Of a DNA stretch of 64,000 nucleotides, positions 44,501 to 56,214 are shown in pieces. The position numbers and the translations under genes were made by a program. Below the pieces are notes generated by a model that saw nothing but the letters and a program-made list of their open reading frames with translations, was not told where the DNA came from and searched no databases. The stretch is from Hansfordia pulvinata (lineage: Eukaryota > Ascomycota > Sordariomycetes > Xylariales): positions 682,001-746,000 of the forward strand of contig BJKQ01000005.1 in assembly GCA_006538405.1 (NCBI GenBank). Reading direction: 5' to 3'. Every line of letters starts with the position of its first letter. Positions within the stretch are counted from its first letter, which is position 1.

Positions 44501-46740
44501 GGCTGTCCGCCCGGGTGTTCAGGCCCGTGATCCAGGCCCGTGAACCATGCCGGCTCAGTTCTCAATTGATCCCCTTCAGCCGAGGGCTGTTGGTCGGCGA
44601 ATGTCATGCCCCTATGCGAATGGAGTAGATATGTAAGTACCGAACATACTCGTATAGTTTGCTCAGGGTGAGCTGGGTGATGCGTGAGGGAGAAGTTGTC
44701 GAGTGCCGCGTCCCTCGATGTCCACGGCCTGGTCAATAAACCCAAGGCTGCTTCCACCGCTGGAGTTTCCGTCTGAGATGGACGTCTGGGCCGAGCCACG
44801 CCTGCGTGATACCTGAAATGAAGAAACGAGAGATCCATTCTCATTTTCTTGCTCAACTTGGGGCCACCCACCGCCCCCAACGCCGACCCGTGGAAGGCGT
44901 GCGTGTACCAACACGGACCCCGCGTGTGGCTGCACTTCTCTCCATCCGCCCTGCTATTGACTCGGGCTCGCAGTACCTGGCTGCAGCACCTGGCTGCCGT
45001 CAGGTGCCGGGCTGCAGTGCACAAGGTACTCGTATGCCGCTTCGTGGCGGGGCAAGAGGCACGGCGAGAGAGGCGACCCGACGTTGCATGGGGTCATGGC
45101 GATGGGATTCGACTGGGAAGCTGTGGCTGTGAGGGGAGAAAATGAGGGAGGAGGCTTTTCGCAAAGGCACATTGATAAAGTACTAGCTACCATCCATCGA
45201 AGCGAAGTCCATGTTTTAGGTAGTTCCCACACCTGTGCCAACAACCTTCGTCCATGCCCAGTGCTGCATGATGTACCTGTAGGTACTGGTCAGGTCTTCG
45301 AGCCTGTACCTGAGCCCGACCTGCCGGCTTCGAGCTCCCACCAAACCCGACTTAAATTGCAGTTGCACTCGGTCAGTCAGGTACCGTCCGTTCGACGGGT
45401 GATGGTTACGTGTGTGCGACTACATCAACGTGCAGCTGCTACTTGAAGGACGCTGGAGTTGGATCAACCTGGTAAATTGACCCGTGTTCGCGGGCACACG
45501 CAGGTCGCGGTAGGCCGCACGCACGCCGCGTTACCTCTCTTCTATCCGAGCGCACTCAGAAGGAGAGATCTGGAGGTACATTCACTCTGCCCACATACGA
45601 GAGTCTCTGCGCGTAACTACTGTACCTCATGCTCGCCCGGCCAGACATGGGCATGTCGTACCTATATCTACCGTATGTACCTGCCCACCAATGACGGCAC
45701 GGTACCACGGGGAAAACAGTGAAATGCCGAGTACATGGCCGGTACCTGGAGCCGCGCGCACAGCAGCCGGCAGGCGCCGACAGTCGAGGCTTTGGCAGGT
45801 ACTCGTACGCAGGCACGCGGGCGGAGAGCGGGCGCTTCCCCCCCAATAACCATCATTGGATCCAGCATCCGAGCCATGCAGTCCAATCGACCAGCCACGG
45901 CACACACAACGGCTTGTCAACACCACCACCTTCACCACACCACACCACATCACCGCGACAGCCTCGACGCCCACGAACCGCCCTGCGCCGCCCAGACACC
46001 CATCTACACGCCGCTGCCGCCGCTGCCGCCGCTGTCTGCGCGCCCGCACCCGCCCGCTGCCCCCCTCCGCCCCAGGCTTTGGCCGCAATCCCACCCCCAG
46101 CTGCAGCCTCACCTGGCGAGGGGCCAAATTGACATTCCTCCCTCACAGCCGGGCGACTGCCACCGGTGCTGTCCGATCATCAGGTAAGCATATGCTGGAG
46201 AACCCCGCCTCGCTCGCGATAAAGAAGCCCGCCCGCATCGCTCCCGTCAAGGCCCCCGAGCAACACGCACGCAACATGCTCCATTCCACCCTGTCCGACG
46301 CCACGCCACCATCCCGCCCCGCGCTGGCTGCCCAGCCCAGCCCTGTCAGCCTTCCTACCACCGGCCTCTGCCTTTTGTCTGCCTTCTCGCTCTTGCCCAG
46401 CTCTCCCTGCCTTGCCCTCCTTGCCCGGGTTCGGCCATCCGCCTTTCGTTATCCGCCGCCCGCGCCGTCCTGGTGGTCCACTGTCACGCCTTTTGACGCC
46501 CCCCGCCTCTCCGTTATCCGCTCATCCCTTTCGAGCTCGTACCCCCGAGCCGCCTCTCCCTTTGGCTTCCGCCCTGCCAGCTACACGCGACACGTCTGCG
46601 CCCTCCCTTGGATGCTCTTCTGCCTTCCGCCCGTGTCTTGACGCCTTACTGACGGTTACCACTGCAGCAGCCAACGCCGCCCTCTCTACACAACCTCCTT
46701 CATGCCGACCACCAACCGCTGCGCGTGATATGCACCCGGA
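38562..46740. other. Gene-free 8.2 kb and the NST1 leader
   Basis: No defensible coding region. It contains TACCTAGGTA-type motifs (about 39225-39265), a GGTGGT run (about 39622-39642), an AT-rich hairpin (40132-40150), ten TACTCGTA/TACGAGTA motifs (40840-45800) and CT-rich sequence from about 45850 that is probably NST1 leader. A GTAAGC at about 46183 and an ACTGCAG near 46665 could bound a 5'-UTR intron. Confidence 0.5.
40132..40150. repeat. Perfect 8-bp inverted repeat with a 3-nt loop
   Basis: ACCTATTA and TAATAGGT flank TTA, a small AT-rich hairpin within GC-rich intergenic DNA. No coding context; function unknown. Confidence 0.6.
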
Positions 46741-49700
46741 ATGCCATCCCACAATAAGAATCGTCGCCAGGCCCAGCCGCCTCCGGCAACCGTTCCCGCT
46801 CCGGCTCCGGCATCGACACCGGTCGCCGCCCCGCCAACCCCAAAGGTCACAGCCAAGTACACCAACAAGGACGGCACCAAGTATATCTCGGTCCCCAAGT
46901 CTTCTGCCTCGACCACGCCAACCCAAACGTCACCCGCTCCTCCCGCCGAGCCCCAACCGACTGTCAACCACAAGAAGCAAAAGCGACGCGCCAAGGCTGC
47001 CGCCAAAGCTGCCGCAAAGCAGCTCGAAGATGCCGCCAACGGTGCCGCCAGTCCAGTCTCGACCAGTAGTGCCGACGTTGATGCTACGCCGACGCCATCT
47101 GCCACCGCCGTAGCGCGTACCTTCTCAGGCCAATCCCATCCTCGCTCAGCAGCGTCCATCGCGCATTCGCACGGCGAGCAAGGTGACTGGGGGGACGACA
47201 CCGAAAGCGACGATGATGCTCACTACGATCCTTCCTCGGCGGGCCAGCCGTCAGCCAACGGCTCCACAGCCAAGTCCAAGAAGTCCAAGAAGAAGAAGAA
47301 GAAGGGTGCGGCGGTCAATCTGGAAGCCTCCCCATCTGCCGCCGGCGGCATCATCGACTACACTACCACCCAATCGGCGCCTAATCCCACTAATGGTCTT
47401 ACCAAGGAAAAGATATGGAATACGTCAGTCCCTGAGGAGCGGGAGCGGATCAAACAATTCTGGCTTGGCCTCGGCGACAAGGAGCGCAAGTCCTTGGTCA
47501 AGGTCGAGAAGGATGCTGTGCTCAAGAAGATGAAGGAGCAACAGAAGCACACCTGTAGCTGCTCCGTTTGCGGCCGCAAGCGTACGGCTATCGAAGAGGA
47601 ACTCGAAGGACTTTATGATGCGTACTATGAGGAGCTCGAGTCGTTCGCCAACCAGCCCCATCACCCGCCAGAGGGCACCTCCATGTTTGGAGCCCCGGGC
47701 CCGAAGAAGTTTGGAACCATGACTGGCCTCCACCCGCCACCGTCTTTACCATCACGCTACGCCCACCATCACCCGCCTCGGGGTCGCATGGTAGAGCATG
47801 TCGACAACGATGAAGAGGTGGACGAGGAGGATGACGACGATCTCGCCGACGAGGACGACGAAGCCGACGACTATAGTGAAGAGGACGAAGACGATCTCGA
47901 CGACGAGGAGGACGACGAAGACGAGCCCGAGGAGATACCGCGAGAGCCCTTCCAAAACGATTTCTTTCATTTCGGACAAAGTCTGACTGTCAAAGGTGAG
48001 CCCGACCTGGTTTTGCGCAGTGGGAGGAGGGTCGCGGTTCGTTGGTTCATTGGGGCACTAACTCTCTCTCTCAGGGGGCATTCTCACTGTCGCCGATGAT
48101 CTGTTGAAGAACGATGGAAAGAAGTTTATCGAGATGATGGAACAGCTCGCCGAGAGACGCATGGCGCGCGAGGAAGACTCGGCCAAAGACCACTACGCCC
48201 GCTACGGTCATTCCGTTAATGACGCTCCTCTTCCCCCTCACAACCATCCGCCACCCGAAGAAGACGACTATGACGAAGAGGACGAGGGCGAGGACGAGTA
48301 CGACAGCCAGGAGGATGAGTACGAGGACGAAGAGGTATTGGGCTTTTCCCCATGTCGCCATGGTGACATGGCCTTTGCGTGACGAATTGCAGACTGACAG
48401 CATGACAACAGGAGACAATGACCGAGGAGCAGCGTATGGAGGAGGGTCGTCGGATGTTCCAGATCTTCGCCGCCCGCATGTTTGAGCAGAGAGTGTTGAC
48501 GGCGTATCGCGAAAAGGTCGCCAACGAACGCCAACAACAACTGCTGGAAGAGCTGGCACTCGAAGACGACAAGAAACTCCAGCAAGCCGCCAAGAAAGCC
48601 ACGGCCGCACAGAGGAAGAAAGACCGGGCCGCGCAGAAGAAGCAAGCACAGCTTGAAGAGAAGGCTCGGAAGGAAAGCGAGAAGGCTGCCGAGGAAGCTG
48701 CGCGGGCTGCTGAGGAGGTCAAGAGGGTGGAGGAGGCCAAGCGCAAGGCGGAGGAGAAGCGGAAGAAGAAGGACGCGCAGAAGAAGGCAGAAGAGGACGA
48801 ACGGCTACGCAAGGAGTCGGAGAGACAGCGACGCGCCCACGAGCAGAAGGAGCGACAGGCCGAACAAGAGCGCAAAGCCCGCGAAGCCAAAGAACGCGAG
48901 AAGAAGGCCAAGGAAGAGCAGCGGCGTAAGGAGCAAGAGGCCCGCGATCTTAAGGAGCGCGAGACTCGTGAGCGACGCGAAAAGCACGAGAAGGACAAGC
49001 GAGAAAAGGAGCTCCGGGCTGCTCAGGCAAAGGCGGACCGCGACGCCAAAGAGAAGCAGAAACAGGAGGACAAGGCCCAAAAGGCGGCTGCTCTTGCGGC
49101 GACCGCAACCGCAACTGCACCTACGTCGGGTCCGGGTGCCGCCGCGTCTGCGCCAATTCCGGCTCCCAGCCAGCCAGCAAAGAAGCCAGCCCCCGTGTCC
49201 GCTACGACTACGCTGCCTTATCATCACGCCTCGCCACAAATCCCAGTCGCCACGCCCGCGTTGCCAAAGGCGCCGACGCCCATGAAGCCGAGAGCTGTAT
49301 CCCACGAGGTGATACGCTCGGTTTCTCAAGCCTCCCACTCGGCGTCTGGGCCCAGCCAAAATGCCTCACCTCTTCCACTCACACCTGCTCACTCGAGTCC
49401 AGGCCCGGGGGGTCCCCCGAGCCAAACACCTTCAGTGGGTCCCATGAGTGCCGGCATTCCCGTTCAGCGAAACTCGCCCCTGCACTCGACGATGAAGAGT
49501 CCGCCAGGCCTAGGCCACGGGCCTTTCAGCTCCAGCCTGCCGCCCATGAACATGCCGTTTGGGCCGGGCCATACGATACCGCCGCCCGGTTTCGCCGGCC
49601 CTCAGGGACACATGTTCCCGCCCGCTCCCAACTTCCGCTCAGGGGGCATACCAGGGGCTCCTCCCGGCCTGGGCGGTCCAATGCCGATGGGTTCCAACCG

Positions 49701-50616
49701 ACACTTCCCGCCGCCCGGCCCCCCGGGGTATTCTTTCCCGCCAGCGGAGATATTGGGTTCCTTCTCGCCCCCGGACAGCGTGCCTCCCGCGAGGCCGTCG
49801 CCACACTCCCGCCAAGGATCTGCCTCGTATGATGCCCACGGGGAGCTTCCCGGCTCGGGGGCTGGCATCATCCATCCAGTGTCAAAGCCTGCGCCCATCG
49901 GGCGGCCCAGTAGTGTTGTGCATGGTCAACGAGGCAAGAACGCGCCGGCAGACATCGACGATGTTAACAAGCACCTCGGAAGCAGTGCCCTGCTCGATGA
50001 CTCGGATGAGCCACTGGGCAATATGCCACAGTTCTCGCGGACGCCGGGCACGGCCGTCCCCGGTTCTCGACCTCCTGGGCTGCCCTTCATGGATCCTGTG
50101 TTTGGCTCGCCTTTGGGGGGTGGTTGGGGCGGACCTCAAGGGGCTTTTTCCCCCACCCCTCCCGGGTTCGGCAACGCGTGGCCAACCCAGCAATCTGCCT
50201 TCAACGTGGGGCCGCCGCCGGGTCTACGGAGCTCACAACCCCGCTCGGTGTTGCTGAGGCAGCTGCTTGTTCGCGCCTGCAAGGATCTCAGCCCGATCGG
50301 GGCGGACGGCTTCGTCGAGCTGTCGACGCTCAAGCGCCACGTGGATGCCAACCTACCTGCTGGGGCTGAGCCCGCCTCGGAGCATTCTTTGAAGCAGATT
50401 CTCGACACGGAGGGCAGCATGCAGAATGGCGGGGGCAACTTCTCCACCGGGCAGAATGAGCACGGCGAGACGACTGTGAGGCACGACCCGGATGTGAGCA
50501 CGCCTGCCGCGGGCTTCGCTCGTCCGGTTGGCGCGCCTGGGGCCCCTGGAGCCCCTGGCCAGATTGGCAGCCCCGGAGCGGCCGCTCGTGGGAGTCTGTT
50601 TCATCGTGGTTTCTGA
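46741..50616 (+). CDS. nst1: NST1-type stress response protein
   Basis: Exons 46741-47995, 48075-48334 and 48412-50616 join to 1239 residues. The layout matches fungal NST1: a Pro/Ala-rich N-terminus, a Lys-rich patch ([12 protein letters not shown]), a conserved core ([51 protein letters not shown]), a long acidic stretch, then [20 protein letters not shown] and [21 protein letters not shown] very long charged coiled coil (about residues 540-725, rich in E, K, R and Q) follows, and a Pro/Gly-rich C-terminus ending [11 protein letters not shown] and SLFHRGF. Yeast Nst1 is a cytoplasmic protein that negatively affects salt tolerance and associates with mRNP/P-body factors; I infer a similar role. 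CSCSVC could bind metal. Both introns have plausible sites, although the second donor is GTATTG. Confidence 0.92.
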
Positions 50617-51247
50617 GCGAGCCGAGGCAAATTGTTGGTGTTGAAGATGGGCGAGGGCTGTGTTGTGCTCTGCGCGACGGCATCCACAGACGGGCACACT
50701 ATCGACCAGAACAGATGTAGTGGGGTATTGGTAGTCTATTCTCTGGAGATATTAATATTGCTGGGACCTGCGCTGGGTGAGCAGGCTCTGGTTCCACAAT
50801 ACTATTCTATCCCCAACGCCCAAGCCGTCGCCATTTACGTGCATGATGATGTTGATGATGATGTCTAGTCAGGCTCTGTGTGAAGGGGCCATGCACATAT
50901 TACATCAAGGCCATGTTGCTGCGGCACGAGGGTCAAGGCGGGAGCGGACCCCTTTTCTGTCGATTTGCACGCTCTCCGGGACATTGACTGTGCGACTTGC
51001 TAGATGTGGCGTGCTCAAGCCAAAGGCCAGAGGAGCTGGCTGGAAAACAACAGTGTTGCATTATTCTATTCTAGTTGCAATTCATCATGATGCCGGTCTC
51101 GGATAATGTAGAGGTCCCGAATCTGCCCCCCGAACCCCGTGTCGTCGCGTGTGCTCCCAAGCTGCTCTCTCCCGAGTCACCCCCCGACGGGGCAGCGAGG
51201 GTCCAGCTGGCAGCAGGGCCCTATCCCGAAATAACCCTCGCGCTGCT
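50617..51247. other. Intergenic between converging nst1 and a small secreted-protein gene
   Basis: Only 3' flanks; no coding signal. A GATGATGTTGATGATGATG run lies at about 50843-50862. Confidence 0.6.
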
Positions 51248-51631
51248 TCAGAGGTAGCCGTCGGCTCTGCACTCCAGCCTCCAGGCGATGGGCGCCGACA
51301 GGACCCCGATCGTGCTGGAGCATTTGTCCAGCGCGCTCGAGGGGAAGATGCGCATGACCTGCGCGTAGAGGCCGATCTCGTCGGAGCAGGCCGTGTTGCC
51401 GTAGAAGACCACCTTGCAGCCGGGCTCCGGCGCCTTGTGCACCTCGTACTTGCGGATCTCGGCGTGCTTCGTGTGGCACTCCCCCTTGTCGGTCACCTCG
51501 ACGCGGGCGATGAGGTCCTTGCAGTCGTTGTCGAAGCCCCGGTTGCTGTAGATGGAGAACTCGGCCAGGCTCTCGGATACGGCCGCGCCTGCCAGGCTTA
51601 CTAGGCACAGGGCGAGTCCGGGAACGCGCAT
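51248..51631 (-). CDS. Small secreted cysteine-rich protein (SSP-A)
   Basis: A single exon of 127 residues; ATG at 51631. Residues 1-21 (MRVPGLALCLVSLAGAAVSE) form a signal peptide. The mature part has six cysteines (DC, EC, GC, AC, KC, EC), which could make three disulfides. The pattern FSIYSNRG, KGECHTKHAEIRKYEV, GCKVVFYGNTACSDEIGLYA, DKCSS belongs to small secreted fungal proteins of unknown function. A similar spacing occurs in the protein at 55718-56214. The sites look beta-strand rich, and the CxVxFYxxxxC block is reminiscent of crystallin-like folds, but that is a guess. A (GGAGAA)n tract lies about 140 bp upstream. It may be an effector, antimicrobial or wall-associated protein; no evidence decides among these. 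Confidence 0.8.
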   Translation of the reverse strand: MRVPGLALCLVSLAGAAVSESLAEFSIYSNRGFDNDCKDLIARVEVTDKGECHTKHAEIRKYEVHKAPEPGCKVVFYGNTACSDEIGLYAQVMRIFPSSALDKCSSTIGVLSAPIAWRLECRADGYL

Positions 51632-53383
51632 CTTTTCTTCAACCCTTTTTTTCTTTCTTTCAAAGTTGAGGAGAGCTATCAAAGAAGTTTACAAAGTCTT
51701 ATTCTTTCTCCAGGGGCTGCGGTAAATAGATTGGATAGGAGACTGTCGGAGATGCGGCAAATATAAGGGAGAAGGAGAGGGAGAAGGAGAAGGAGAAGGA
51801 GAAGGAGAAGGAGAAGGAGAAAAGATGCACTCAGAACGATGGAGGTTGGAGGGTATCGAATGCACCGAAGGTGAGGATGGTCCCCGGCTTTTCTTTATAG
51901 ACGGCGAGTGACGTCGGGACCTCGGCCGGTATGGAACCTTGGAAGGGCCTTGCTGCGGTAGGTAGTACACATTTACGACAGTGTCTCGCTCAGTCTTCCA
52001 TTTCAGCTGTTGTGGATGTTTGGCTGGTTTGGGAAGTTGCAGAGCCGCCAGGAGGGCATCACTAATTAGTGCGATGTGGCGCTGGCACTATTAGTGCAAT
52101 GTGGCGATGGTAGTTATGTGGCATCCGGCAGGCGATGTGCACCTCACATCATGGACAGATTAAATAAGGTACCCAAGTTGTACGATATATGCAGCTGGCA
52201 GCATCCATTGATGGATGCGCGTGGCAAAGGCGGCAGGTGTACTCCAGTATCTACCTAAAGAGCACTGATGTAGATTGGGGTCCAGACTCAGGTGGACATC
52301 CATTTGGCTGGTGTGCTCGCATGTGGTATCTTAGTCCGTGGAGCATTTGGATAGGGCAACATGGAAGTATGCATAAGGCAACGCGCGAGTGGCAAGTGGC
52401 ATCACTGATCAGGAGTGAATAGGGATCCGCAGCAGCGGGACTCGAAGAGCGTGCTGCTCTGGGCTCCAGTTTGGTGTGGCTGGTCAGCTTAGCTTTGCCC
52501 ACTTTGATGATTCCGCAGACCTTGTATGCCCGCGGTCGGCCGACTCGGGAGTCGTAGCCATGGCCCGACTTCCTTGGCCCGTAAGGGTGAGGTACGATAC
52601 CTGGAACCTACGCGTACCCCCGTGTAAGAAGCACACCTGGAAGGAGGCACTTTCGAGGCATTCCGTCTATTGGAAGTCGGTGGGGATGCACCGGTGCCGG
52701 TGGGCGATGGTGAGTTCTCATTGTCGGGCTTAAATCATCTCGAACGGGAAGCCAGTTGATGGAAATTGAGGACGACCTCGTTTTACGAGTACTCGTTAAG
52801 GCCGGAACAGACAGGCTCAGACCAGACCTACAGACGCATCAAGTTGTAAATTGTTGAAAGAAGCCAATCGGGGGATTCCCATGGCATACCCTTGTGTACT
52901 GAATATATACACCTATCCGCCCTCGATACACCCGTAAGCGTGATATCGACTTCACGGAATGGATAGGTAGGTAAGGTCAGGTATGTAGGTAAGATGGGTT
53001 CATGTATAAGTTGAAGGTACTCGTAAATGCCACCATCAATGTATTGCATGTTGTAGACAGCAGTGTACCTATGGGAGCATCGTCGCGCAGTGGACCTCGA
53101 ATCGAGACTCGCGCAGACATTTCCCATTTCCATCGTCTTCATCCATCCACCTTGCACGCCATCGCCCTCGTCCACCTACGTCCGTCGACCTTCGCCGTTC
53201 GCCGTTCGCCTTTCGCCGGTCACTCGTAGACACAGACGTCGCCGGTCCATCAGCACCACAGAGGCGAGGCGCTTCCAAGCTGCAACCTACTTGCAACTGC
53301 AACTACACTGCCTCAAGACTCTAGTACCCAATGTTCGTACTCGCCGGAATCCGCACCCTCACGTGCTCCACGCTGCTCCTCAC
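51632..53383. other. Intergenic, no gene seen
   Basis: Upstream region of SSP-A with the hexamer repeat listed separately. Two 8-mer motifs occur, TACGAGTA at 52784 (within a TACGAGTACTCGT palindrome) and TACTCGTA at 53018. No coding frame is supported. Confidence 0.5.
51768..51824. repeat. (GGAGAA)n hexamer repeat
   Basis: About nine imperfect units. On the minus strand this is a CT-rich tract in the likely promoter or leader of the small secreted-protein gene that starts at 51631. Confidence 0.9.
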
Positions 53384-54524
53384 CTATCTCGGCCTACGCG
53401 AGTACGAAAGGTACAGGTGAGGAGCGAGGTGCTGGACCACGTGGATGTCGTCGCAGTCCACCATGGCCGCCGCGGCCTCGAAGGCCTCTTCGCTGGGACC
53501 CGCCGTCGCGAATGGCTTCGGGTCGACCCGCAAGGGTTTACCGTCGAGCCCGTCTTCCTCGTCACAGACCATGGACCAGGCCAGCTCGGTCAGGAAAACT
53601 TCCCAGCTATTGGCCGTGAACAGGGCCAGCCCCGGGTCTTCCTTTAGCAAGTCCCTCGCGCCTTGCTGGCCGTAGGACCCGCGATCACCGATATGTCCCC
53701 CTACGATCTCCTTGGTGAGGTGATCCCCCCAGTGTCTGTAGGTATTCAGTCAGTTAGAATCCCAGGCCGTGCCAGAGGAGGGCAACTCCCTCCTTCCCAA
53801 CCTCTCTCTTTATCAACAAGGAAAACTCACAGATACTCATGGACCAGCTTCGCGGCGCCAGGCACAAGGTCGGCCAAGAGGCCCCTTTTCTTTTGTTGGA
53901 GACAAATGTCGCTCAACACGTCCGGCTTCCGAGCTCCATAGGGAGGATCTGGCTGATCAAGGGGAGTTTGAAGGCCTTTCTACTCATTCTCAGACGTGCG
54001 GTGTCAGATTTGGGACCCGAACGAGCAGTCGTTATGTCGAGGTGATAGTCCTTTCCGGGCTCATCGTCAACCTCGTCCAACGATATACGGGAGAGCGCCT
54101 CGTGCCCGCGGTTGTTCTCCCCGAGCAGCTTCTTGAACGTCTTGATGACCTTGCTTTTGTCCTTCAACTGGAAGTATTTCTTGAAGATGGCCATGCCCAT
54201 CTTGGTTTCCTTCTCGAGAGCCTCTTTCCCCCAGAAAAGCAAGGCGAGCGCGTCGGTAAACATGCCGGGCGAGGGCTTGCGGATCTTGAGGCACAGGACC
54301 GCTTTGGTCGTGAGGGCTTCGTCCGGGCTCTTCCGGATGTCGAGGAGTCTCATCCCACCGTCAATGGCCAAGGGATCAAGCATCTGGGGCCTCGGTGCCG
54401 CATTGGCCCCATCCCCCCATAGGATAGGGTATTCGATCTCGGGGAAGCTTCTCTTGGCCACCGCTGCCCCGGCGCCGAAGCGTCACAACACCGCCAGGGT
54501 CAACAGAGCACGTGAAATCTGCAT
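53384..54524 (-). pseudogene. Unknown fungal protein, possibly secreted; frame-broken in this sequence
   Basis: Exon A runs from about 54524 to 53831 and exon B from 53735 to 53384, across a GTGAGT donor and a TACAG acceptor (phase 2; joins ...VHEY-L-HWGDHLTKE). About 350 residues would result. Visible stretches: GGMRLLDIRKSPDEALTTKA, PGMFTDALALLFWGKEALEK, MAIFKKYFQLKDKSKVIKTF, DDEPGKDYHLDITTARSG, then ARKPDVLSDICLQQKKRGLL, GDRGSYGQQGARDLLKEDPG, and LFTANSWEVFLTELAWSMVC. I do not recognise the family. Two lesions occur: a frame change at the GGGG run 53961-53964 (one missing base restores KLPLDQPDPPYGARKP), and an in-frame TGA about 40 nt after ATG 54524. That TGA interrupts what looks like a signal peptide (MQISRALLTLAVL / AAVAKR). 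A real pseudogene, an assembly error or an unrecognised 5' intron are all possible. Confidence 0.6.
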
Positions 54525-55717
54525 TTCGTGAGATGCAAGGAGAGGGCGTGGGAAGATGATGGTGAGATGGAACAGCTGGTTGTTTCCGATGAGGAGAGCA
54601 TCCGTACCTATAAGTTTTGAGCGGCAACTATAAGGCAGTGCGAGTTGTCTCTCTCATTCGCCTCAACCTATTGAATCTTGCAAGTGTAGACACCTTGACC
54701 TGGCAAGTACAGGGATGTTTTGCTCCTAACGCCGCTGCTCCGCCCTTCGGCGCCTTCAGGCTTCTGGATGTTACCCGCTCGCCGATGCAGTTTGCCGCCG
54801 ACTCGGCCCGTTCGTATGCGCCACCTTTGCACTGCAAGCAGGGAAGGTTTCGCCAGGACCCGAGGTCAATGGGCAAAACACACGCCACGTTTCCTCCTCG
54901 TAGAGAGCCAGAGGGGCTTCGCCGGCTCTCGCTGGCCTTGCTGGGTGCCCCTTGAACCAGATGCTTTCTTCTCTTTCACAGTCGCCACCGGACAAATCTC
55001 CCTTTCCCTTGATTAGTGCGAAGCCCAGGGATCCGGCGGGTGGGTGCACCGTGCTACTCTCAAGCCCGGAGGCCGAGCCCAGAGATCTGCAACGCATTAG
55101 CCGCGGTACTGCACATGGAAAACTGGCTGGTCCTGCGTTGGCACAAGGGGTTAGAGCCGTGACCATTCAAGGACGAAAGCTCTGTTCTAAACACGAGGTA
55201 CCCGGGACTCATGGCTGGTAAGCAAGTAGGGCTTCAAGCAGGATTCGCATGGCAATCTACGAGATGGTGGCTGGCAGCTTCGGAGCGGTGTGTTCAAGTC
55301 CCGGTGTGATCCTCAGCCCATGTAGCGACCAACGCGAGGCGACGACCGGGAAATGCCGTTATAGCTGAACGAGTATTGTGATGAGGTATCTGTCTCTGGC
55401 CAGGAGTACCTTGATCCATTTAGCAAACGTTCTTCACCCACGCTGCCCTACTCTATGGGCAGCCAAAATATGTTGCAACGCCTTCCTGATCGAGGATTCG
55501 AGGGAAGCCTTCTTCTTGCTAAATCGCTGAGAGATGTAGTATAGCATTTTACTTGAATTTACAGAAAGATATACGGGGGTGTATAGAGGTCAAAGGTGCT
55601 TGACAAGTGGCCTATGGCGATGAAACCTCGGGATAAGTTATTCCTGGTTATTGTTTAATCACCGCGCTGCCCGTAGAAGAAATCCCTCTTAAAACCGTTA
55701 TCAAAAACAAACATGAA
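54525..55717. other. Intergenic, no gene seen
   Basis: Upstream of the unknown gene and 3' flank of SSP-B. The part at about 55400-55720 is noticeably AT-richer than the rest of the window. A GTTCAAGTC near 55290 looks like a tRNA T-loop, but the flanking stem does not pair. Confidence 0.5.
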
Positions 55718-56214
55718 TTATTCGATCGATCGGCGTTCGAGACCAACCCCGATTCGAGAGCGCCGTGTCAGTGTGAGCCTCCTAACCTCGTATCCGCGCC
55801 CGCTGCTCATGGAAGTGCTCTCGCAGCGCCCGACGTCATCGTAGGAGCTGGCGGAATCGTCCGGATTCTCCCCCGTAAACAAGCTGCTTCTATCGTCTTT
55901 GCACTCATCGTTGGCGAAGATAGCCAGCCGGCAGCCGTCGGAGATCTGCTCCAGCACCTTGCGGGAGTGCATGTGCCCGTCGCGCCTGTGGACGTAGGAC
56001 TCCGCCTCGACGACCCGGAACCGGGCTGGTGGCAGCCCTTGAGCTCGGACAGGTCCACGTCGACGTAGTCGTCCCCGGCGCACCTGCGCGCCGAGTACAG
56101 CCTGACCTTGCCGGAGCAGCCTTCCGGGTTCCTCTCGTCCCCGGGCACGGCCGCGGCCACCGCGGCGAGCCCGATGAGGAGGGAAGCGGTTCTTAGAAGC
56201 AGCGGATAGTGCAT
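55718..56214 (-). CDS. Small secreted cysteine-rich protein (SSP-B), diverged relative of SSP-A; one-base frame break
   Basis: The start is ATG at 56214 with signal peptide MHYPLLLRTASLLIGLAAVA. Mature sequence: GCSGKVRLYSARRCAGDD, VDLSELKGCHQP, then in the second frame RFRVVEAESYVHRR, KVLEQISDGCRLAIFANDEC, SSYDDVGRCES. The order YS..., KGxCH, xGCxxxxFxxxxC, C matches SSP-A at 51248-51631, so the two are distant paralogues. The frames meet at GGG 56023-56025; one more base there gives H-Q-P-R-F-R and about 165 residues. The C-terminal 20 residues after GRGYEV are basic and may be intron read-through (a GTTAGG lies there). Function unknown; secreted. Confidence 0.65.

Noticed and set aside
45735..46641. 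Plus-strand frames rich in Pro, Ser and His upstream of nst1
   Set aside because: CT-rich leader sequence opens all three frames; the NST1 start at 46741 fits the family and the frames do not join it.
55280..55310. GTTCAAGTC resembling a tRNA T-loop
   Set aside because: The flanking bases do not pair into a T-stem and no anticodon arm is present.
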